Origin: Pseudomonadota bacterium
GTDB taxonomy: Bacteria > Pseudomonadota > Alphaproteobacteria > Rhizobiales > Hyphomicrobiaceae
Direction of reading: 5' to 3'
DNA length: 64,000 nt
Assembly (NCBI GenBank): GCA_018242215.1
Contig: JAFECG010000026.1
Coordinates: 124,001 to 188,000, forward strand
This document shows, one piece after another, positions 59,258-64,000 of the stretch. Numbering within the stretch: the stretch's first letter is position 1; every line of letters begins with the position of its first letter. Under the pieces are notes generated by a model. The model did not search any database and was not told where the DNA came from. It saw only the letters and a list, made by a program, of their open reading frames with translations. A program made the position numbers and the translations under genes.

Positions 59258-59524
59258 TTTATTAAAGCCCTACATGGTTGGCTGTTTCTCGTCAGCGCTT
59301 CGCTCGCAAAGCCAAGCAGCTGCTTAAGCAAGAGATATCCCGGGCGATTGGTTTCATGTACTGGCGGATGTGACAGTCAGGACCGCGCTGAGCGCCGCGG
59401 GAACCTTGGGGATAAATCTCAGATGCGCCGTGACCCGCGTTTCTCGAATCATCTTCCGGATGTTAGAAAATCGGGAAGGCTATAGATTCGAATTTTCATC
59501 TCTCATTTCGTCACTCGGCATTTA

Positions 59525-59553
59525 TTCAAAGTATTACTATCAAAATGTATATT
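59525..59553 (+). promoter_or_regulatory. Possible promoter of the polysaccharide group, in an AT-rich gap
   Basis: TTCAAA (59525-59530), 17 bases and TATATT (59548-59553) resemble a sigma-70-type promoter in an AT-rich stretch of the 306-base gap. It would start transcription close to the ATG at 59564, so the assignment is tentative. No other gene is supported between 59258 and 59563. Confidence 0.35.
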
Positions 59554-59563
59554 GCGAGGGCCA

Positions 59564-61663
59564 ATGCTTGAGCTCCACGGGGAGTTGCGCGACGATTCGG
59601 ACGTCGAAAGGTTCATCGAAGAACGAGCACGCCCAGCGTTGGCGCATCACATCGAACTGATGTGGTGTGATGTTCATGGCGTCTTCGTGAAGGGTTGGGC
59701 CTACGGGTTTTCTCAAGCTCCCGAAACCTTGATCTTACAGTCCGGTGAATTTCAGAAAGTCATCACCGATTTTCATGATCGGCCCGATTTACTTCCATTC
59801 TTCCCGGGGTATCCGGAAATAACTTCCAAGGGATTTTCGGCCTATCTCGCTTGCGATCCGTTCACTCCCGTCTCTCTCGCAATCAAGACCATCCACGAGG
59901 ACGCGGTCATTCCACTGACGGTGCCTTCGCATGTGAAAGCAGCATTCTCTCAGCTCTCAGAGGAAACTGCGCCTTTGCGGAAGTTTGCTGCCGAGATGCG
60001 CAGGATCAACGGAACCGTGCTCGAACTGGGAGCTCGCAAAGTCAGCCCTATTACCAGCGACCACGCTTCCCTGTTCGCGCCTGAATGCCGCTACCTTACG
60101 AATGACATTCACCCCGCCCCGAACATCGATATCGTTGCCGACGCCCATTTCCTTAGCGATCACGTGGAGCACGGGAGTATTGACGGCGTATTTTCCGTGG
60201 CGGTGATGGAACATCTGGCCGCGCCTTGGCTGGTTGCAGCCGAGATCAACCGCGTCCTCAAGATCGGCGGCTTAACGTTGCAAGTTCTGCCGCAGACTTG
60301 GCCCGTTCACGAGACGCCTAACGACTTTTGGCGCATGACCGATGAAGGCCTCAAAACTCTCTTTTCCGAGGCGCTCGGGTTCGAGATTTTGCATGGCGGG
60401 ATGGATACGCCAATGGCGATCTATCCATCGTTGCCATTCAGACATGACGCGTTTCTTGAGATGCCATTCCATCGTGGGTTCGGCAACAGCTTCATTCTCG
60501 CGAGGAAGGTGCGTGAAATTTCGCCTTCGTCAGTCAAGTGGCCGATGGCACGCAATGCGCTAGCCGACATCAGCCGGTTATATCCGCGACACGATGAGAA
60601 GCACGGTGACGAAAATCCGGTCGAGGTCAATGTGCATTCGACTCCTGAGTCGCCGCGCAATCGTGATCGCCTCGACAAGTCGTTCATTGTCGCCGCCATC
60701 GTGCCTTTGTACAACGGGGCACCCTATATCAAGGCCGCGATCGAAAGCATTTTGGCCCAGACTGAGCCCGCCGATGAGATCATCATCGTCGATGATGGAT
60801 CGACGGATGATGGGCCGGAGATTGTCCGGGAGCTTGCGAAGAAATATCCGATCAAGCTTCTAACGAAGCCTAACGGAGGACAGTCGTCAGCGCGGAATTT
60901 CGGCATCACGCAGACGAAGTGCTCGCATATCGCGCTCCTCGACCAGGACGACATCTGGTATCCGCATCATCTGGCTGCGTTGAAAAAGCCCTTTCTGGAT
61001 CCCGAAAACCGGAAACTGGGGTTCGTCTACGGCAACCTCGACCGGATTGATCAGGGCGGCCGCGTCGTCGCTCGCAACTTTCTCGATGAAATCGCAACGC
61101 CGCATCCTAAGATGTCGATCTATCAATGCGTCTCTCGGGATATGTTCATCCTACCTGGTGCATCGATGTTCTCGAAAGATGCATGGCGCGACGTCGGCGG
61201 GTTTGACGAACGGCTGTCGGGGTATGAAGACGATGACTTTTTCTTCCGGCTGTTCCTGGCAGGATTTCAGAGCACGTATCTGAAGGACGAGTCGGTCGTT
61301 CAATGGCGGATCTATTCAACCTCCACGTCGTTCTCTCCACGCATGGCGAAATCGCGAATGATATATTTTCGCAAGCTCATGGAGATCTTGCCCGACGAAC
61401 CAAACCTCAATCTCTATTGGGCGCGCGACGCGATAGGGCCAAGGTTCATAGAGAATCTCCGCGGTGAGCTTATTCAGGCCTCCAGGAAGCGGGATCTAAC
61501 GCGCGTTGCGCGGTGCTGGAGCGATTTGAAAGAGATCTTCCCGGTTTTACGAGGCCGCATGCGTCGGCGTGTGAGGCTCGCTGCGCCGATCGTGGAGTGG
61601 CTCCACAAAACGCGATTTCAAGGTGCCACGCGATTTTTGGTTCGAAGGGCAGTTCGTGCTTAG
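59564..61663 (+). CDS. Methyltransferase-glycosyltransferase 2 fusion protein
   Basis: A 699-residue soluble protein. Residues about 120-330 are a SAM-dependent class I methyltransferase fold: NGTVLELGARKVSPITSD, IDIVADAHFLSDH, GSIDGVFSVAVMEHLAAPW. Residues about 370-590 are a GT2 domain: FIVAAIVPLYNGAPYIKAAI, EIIIVDDGSTDDGPEIV, HIALLDQDDIWYPHHLA with the DxD-like DQDD, and WRDVGGFDERLSGYEDDDFF. GAGGG lies four bases before the ATG. It probably adds and modifies sugars of a surface polysaccharide. Thirteen bases ahead of a second methyltransferase. Confidence 0.8.
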   Translation: MLELHGELRDDSDVERFIEERARPALAHHIELMWCDVHGVFVKGWAYGFSQAPETLILQSGEFQKVITDFHDRPDLLPFFPGYPEITSKGFSAYLACDPFTPVSLAIKTIHEDAVIPLTVPSHVKAAFSQLSEETAPLRKFAAEMRRINGTVLELGARKVSPITSDHASLFAPECRYLTNDIHPAPNIDIVADAHFLSDHVEHGSIDGVFSVAVMEHLAAPWLVAAEINRVLKIGGLTLQVLPQTWPVHETPNDFWRMTDEGLKTLFSEALGFEILHGGMDTPMAIYPSLPFRHDAFLEMPFHRGFGNSFILARKVREISPSSVKWPMARNALADISRLYPRHDEKHGDENPVEVNVHSTPESPRNRDRLDKSFIVAAIVPLYNGAPYIKAAIESILAQTEPADEIIIVDDGSTDDGPEIVRELAKKYPIKLLTKPNGGQSSARNFGITQTKCSHIALLDQDDIWYPHHLAALKKPFLDPENRKLGFVYGNLDRIDQGGRVVARNFLDEIATPHPKMSIYQCVSRDMFILPGASMFSKDAWRDVGGFDERLSGYEDDDFFFRLFLAGFQSTYLKDESVVQWRIYSTSTSFSPRMAKSRMIYFRKLMEILPDEPNLNLYWARDAIGPRFIENLRGELIQASRKRDLTRVARCWSDLKEIFPVLRGRMRRRVRLAAPIVEWLHKTRFQGATRFLVRRAVRA

Positions 61664-61676
61664 GAAGGGCGGAATA

Positions 61677-62630
61677 ATGGATCGTGTTGGTGAGCTTTTG
61701 AAGCATATTACGAAAGAACAGCGGGGAATTGAAATCGGGCCCTACCATAGTCCGCTTGCGTCGCGGAAATCAGGATTTCGAAGTATTGCTCTCGATGTTT
61801 TTGACACTGATGAGCTGAGGCGCCGAGCAGCTGTCGATCCTAATTTGTCGCCTGAGCAGAGCCAGCGTATCGAAGATGTTGATCTGGTGGGATCGGCGAC
61901 GAATATCGCGGAGCTTGTCGATTCAAAATTTCCGGAGGTACATTTCGATTACGTGGTTTCGTCGCACAATTTCGAGCATCTTCCCGATCCGATCAAGTTC
62001 CTGCACGGGTGCGAACGCGTCCTGAAGTCGGGTGGCGTTCTATCGATGGCCATCCCCGATCATCGATATTGCTTCGATTTCTACCGTCCCGTGACGGAGC
62101 TGTCGGAGTGGCTTGATGCTTTTCATGAGAAGCGGGATCGCCCCACGCCTGGCCAGGTCTTTCGTCATGGAGCGCTGCATTCGCTTCTGCGAGGGCAGAT
62201 TGCATGGAGCCCCGCCGACGCAGAAATAGCAACGCCGACTGAGCTTCTCGAAAATTCTTTCGCGGATTGGCAAGCCCTCACTCAAAGCAGCGATAAGGAC
62301 GTGTATCGAGACGCGCACTGCTGGGCGTTCACCCCGGCCAGTCTCGAGCTGATGCTGACAGATTTACAGTATCTCGGATTGCTCAAGCTCGAAGTGATGG
62401 AAATCAGCGAGCCGAACGGATGCGAATTCTATATCCATCTCCGAAACCCGTCCGGATATGGCTATCGGCCGGCCAGGGAGAAGTTTTATCGGCGCCGCGC
62501 TTCAATCATGCGGAGAGCCGCATTGGAACGGCATTGGTCCGATAATCCTTCCTTGCCCGAGCCGAACGAGAAGCAAACCGGGGGTGCGTTCGGACGCGCG
62601 TGGAAAGCGGTGCGCGCGATCGCCCCATAA
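61677..62630 (+). CDS. SAM-dependent methyltransferase
   Basis: A 317-residue protein. KEQRGIEIGPYHSPLASRKS is the modified glycine motif, FDYVVSSHNFEHLPDPIKFL the post-II region, and RVLKSGGVLSMAIPDHRYCF the motif III region. This pattern is usual in methyltransferases encoded with glycosyltransferases. AGGAAGGGCGGA precedes the ATG at 61677. It lies 13 bases after the fusion protein, so the two are cotranscribed, and its convergent neighbour is a cellulose-synthase-like gene. Confidence 0.8.
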   Translation: MDRVGELLKHITKEQRGIEIGPYHSPLASRKSGFRSIALDVFDTDELRRRAAVDPNLSPEQSQRIEDVDLVGSATNIAELVDSKFPEVHFDYVVSSHNFEHLPDPIKFLHGCERVLKSGGVLSMAIPDHRYCFDFYRPVTELSEWLDAFHEKRDRPTPGQVFRHGALHSLLRGQIAWSPADAEIATPTELLENSFADWQALTQSSDKDVYRDAHCWAFTPASLELMLTDLQYLGLLKLEVMEISEPNGCEFYIHLRNPSGYGYRPAREKFYRRRASIMRRAALERHWSDNPSLPEPNEKQTGGAFGRAWKAVRAIAP

Positions 62631-62653
62631 ATACATCTCTCCGGCGGCGGATA

Positions 62654-64000
62654 TTATCTCAATACGCGGAGCGCGAGGGCTTTTGCAACGAGATACGGCT
62701 TGATCTGGCTGATTGCCGTCGTCGCTTTGCCGGAGAAGATGAATTGCAAGAGCGGCACTTTGGTCTGATCGGTCACTTCGAATTGGAGCCCAAATCCCGT
62801 GTCCGTCGTTCGCCGAATGTGAGCGTTTAGACTCATGTCGGCGAAGCGGGCTACGACAGCGCTTCCGATCGGCAGGGGCGGGCGGCCGAGCAGGTGCATG
62901 CCGCTCGCCGATACATCGGACGCTTGATAGGAAAGCTCCATCCCGGCGGCCACAAGCCTGACAGGCACGCGAATATCGAAGCGCTGACCGACGCGGCGTT
63001 GCTGCTGCTCACTGCACACGTAGCAGCAGAGCGTGAGGACGATGATGTTATACCAGCTCCAGAAGAGCGCGATGGCGCTCGATTCTGCGAGCGGACGCGA
63101 TGGATCCAGCAGGAAAGTGTTGACGATGCCGAGCATCGTGAGGGCGAGCAGCGTGCCGAAAATCTTCAGCAGCGGCCATTGAACGAACTGCCTGCTGCGG
63201 TCGCCGCCCTTGGCCGTGACCTTGAATTTTTGTCCATTCGGTCTGAGCAGACCGGACGCCACCGCCTTTAGGACGTCGGTCGAGCATAGCATCTGATAGA
63301 GGTCGGTCATCAGCGGCAGCACTCGGCCTTCCGTCAGCCAAGTAAAAATTGCAGCCTGGGCGACGAGGAATGGGGCGAGATACCAAATCGCCTCGATGAC
63401 GTTCGCATGCACGGCTTCAATTCCGAAAAGCAGATAGAGCATCGGCACGACGACGCCGAGAAGTCGGAAGAGGTGCGTGACTGACCAATGCAGGAATGTT
63501 TCGCAAAGCATGATGCGATCGACGAGAGGCAATCCGTTGTTGAGTTTGAGCGGTCCGCTCCGGCCGCGGCAGATCTGGACAAAGCCGAGAGCCCAGCGGC
63601 TGCGCTGACCGCTATATTCGGCGAGCCCTTCCGGTGCGAGTCCAAGGGATAGCACCTCGTTCAAATAGACCGTCCTGAAACCTTTTTCGCGAAGCCGCAG
63701 CGAGACCAGATAATCTTCCGTGACCGAGTCCGTCGGGAAGCCGCCGACGCTCTGGAGTGCATCGAAGCGGATGACTGACGACGTCCCGCAGCAGAAGGCA
63801 GCATTCCATGCGTCCTTCGAGGCCATGACGATGTCGAAGAAGAAGCGCTGCTCGTCTGGCCAGACCCGGGCCAAAGCCAAGTTGCTTTGGATCGGGTCAG
63901 GATTGAAGAAGTGCTGCGGAGTCTGGACGACGCCGACATCGGGCTCAAGCGTCAACGACATGGCGCGAGTCAGAAAGTCGGGCAGGGGAACGAAGTCTGC
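62654..64000 (-). CDS. bcsA: Cellulose-synthase-like glycosyltransferase with PilZ domain (5' part outside window)
   Basis: The protein runs in frame off the right edge, so the N-terminus is missing. The visible 448 residues show ADFVPLPDFLTRAM (second catalytic Asp), VTEDYLVSLRL (TED), QRSRWALGFVQI (QxxRW), then transmembrane helices (FRLLGVVVPMLYLLFGIEAV, FLVAQAAIFTWL and more). A C-terminal PilZ domain follows with RRVGQRFDIRVPVRL and DVSASGMHLLGRP, which bind c-di-GMP. BcsA polymerises UDP-glucose into cellulose under c-di-GMP control; the family also includes other beta-glycan synthases. No bcsB is visible here. Confidence 0.85.
   Translation of the reverse strand, partial: ADFVPLPDFLTRAMSLTLEPDVGVVQTPQHFFNPDPIQSNLALARVWPDEQRFFFDIVMASKDAWNAAFCCGTSSVIRFDALQSVGGFPTDSVTEDYLVSLRLREKGFRTVYLNEVLSLGLAPEGLAEYSGQRSRWALGFVQICRGRSGPLKLNNGLPLVDRIMLCETFLHWSVTHLFRLLGVVVPMLYLLFGIEAVHANVIEAIWYLAPFLVAQAAIFTWLTEGRVLPLMTDLYQMLCSTDVLKAVASGLLRPNGQKFKVTAKGGDRSRQFVQWPLLKIFGTLLALTMLGIVNTFLLDPSRPLAESSAIALFWSWYNIIVLTLCCYVCSEQQQRRVGQRFDIRVPVRLVAAGMELSYQASDVSASGMHLLGRPPLPIGSAVVARFADMSLNAHIRRTTDTGFGLQFEVTDQTKVPLLQFIFSGKATTAISQIKPYLVAKALALRVLR

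Noticed and set aside
1-64000. tRNA, rRNA, CRISPR, integrase or transposase genes
   Set aside because: Looked for by eye on both strands; no clover-leaf, regular spacer array or recombinase motif was seen. A dedicated RNA search would be needed to exclude small RNAs.

Overview
The window looks like chromosomal DNA of a high-GC alphaproteobacterium, most probably a hyphomicrobial (Rhizobiales-type) soil or water organism. The grounds are a CsgH-type curli locus, GGAAC-N16-CGTT (EcfG/sigma-T) promoters, a VirA/VirG-like signalling pair, an NsrR operator and a DUF892/KGG stress group. The genus cannot be fixed from the sequence alone. No rRNA, tRNA, CRISPR array, transposase or phage gene was seen.

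Layout. 0-10 kb is a patchwork of small stress and catabolic units: an Omp25-type porin, an MFS transporter, a divergent rclC/rclR-like pair, an ABATE/CGNR regulator divergent from an alpha/beta hydrolase across a region with repeated GTAACC motifs, a remnant of a zinc-type oxidoreductase, an FAD monooxygenase and an acyl-CoA synthetase. 10-15 kb is a three-gene minus-strand operon: VirG-like regulator, membrane-anchored diheme cytochrome, VirA-like kinase with a receiver lacking its Asp. 15-17 kb holds a free-standing condensation-domain acyltransferase and an unknown gene. 17.5-21.6 kb is a curli operon read csgF-csgG-csgA-csgB-(unknown secreted protein)-csgH, without csgE.

22-37 kb is a general-stress region. 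Five exact GGAAC-N16-CGTT promoters lie just upstream of small secreted proteins, a DUF892 protein, an HD hydrolase, a small membrane protein and a quinone-type oxidoreductase. Also here are a KGG protein, a CPA1 antiporter, the periplasmic molybdo-flavoenzyme paoABC, a ROK-type kinase whose motif order is circularly permuted, and topoisomerase IB. 37-41.5 kb is a complete agmatine deiminase operon (ptcA-aguD-aguA-arcC) that turns agmatine into putrescine, CO2, ammonia and ATP. ilvD follows, divergently transcribed.

44-51.4 kb is the most unusual part. A TPR/ATP-grasp fusion protein is divergent from a compact unit that encodes a 72-residue peptide with repeated Ser-Gly-Leu-Gly motifs, a BacD-like ATP-grasp ligase, an EamA/DMT exporter and, downstream, an AraC regulator that appears to start at AUU. 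This has the form of a small peptide-tailoring or peptide-ligation pathway with export. 51-59 kb holds a HugZ-like protein, a slipin, a truncated haemoglobin/NsrR/nitronate monooxygenase NO-response group around a near-perfect NsrR operator, a 2-keto acid decarboxylase, a CBS-pair protein and glutamate dehydrogenase. 59.5-64 kb is a surface-polysaccharide group: a methyltransferase-GT2 fusion, a second methyltransferase and a cellulose-synthase-like PilZ protein cut by the right edge.
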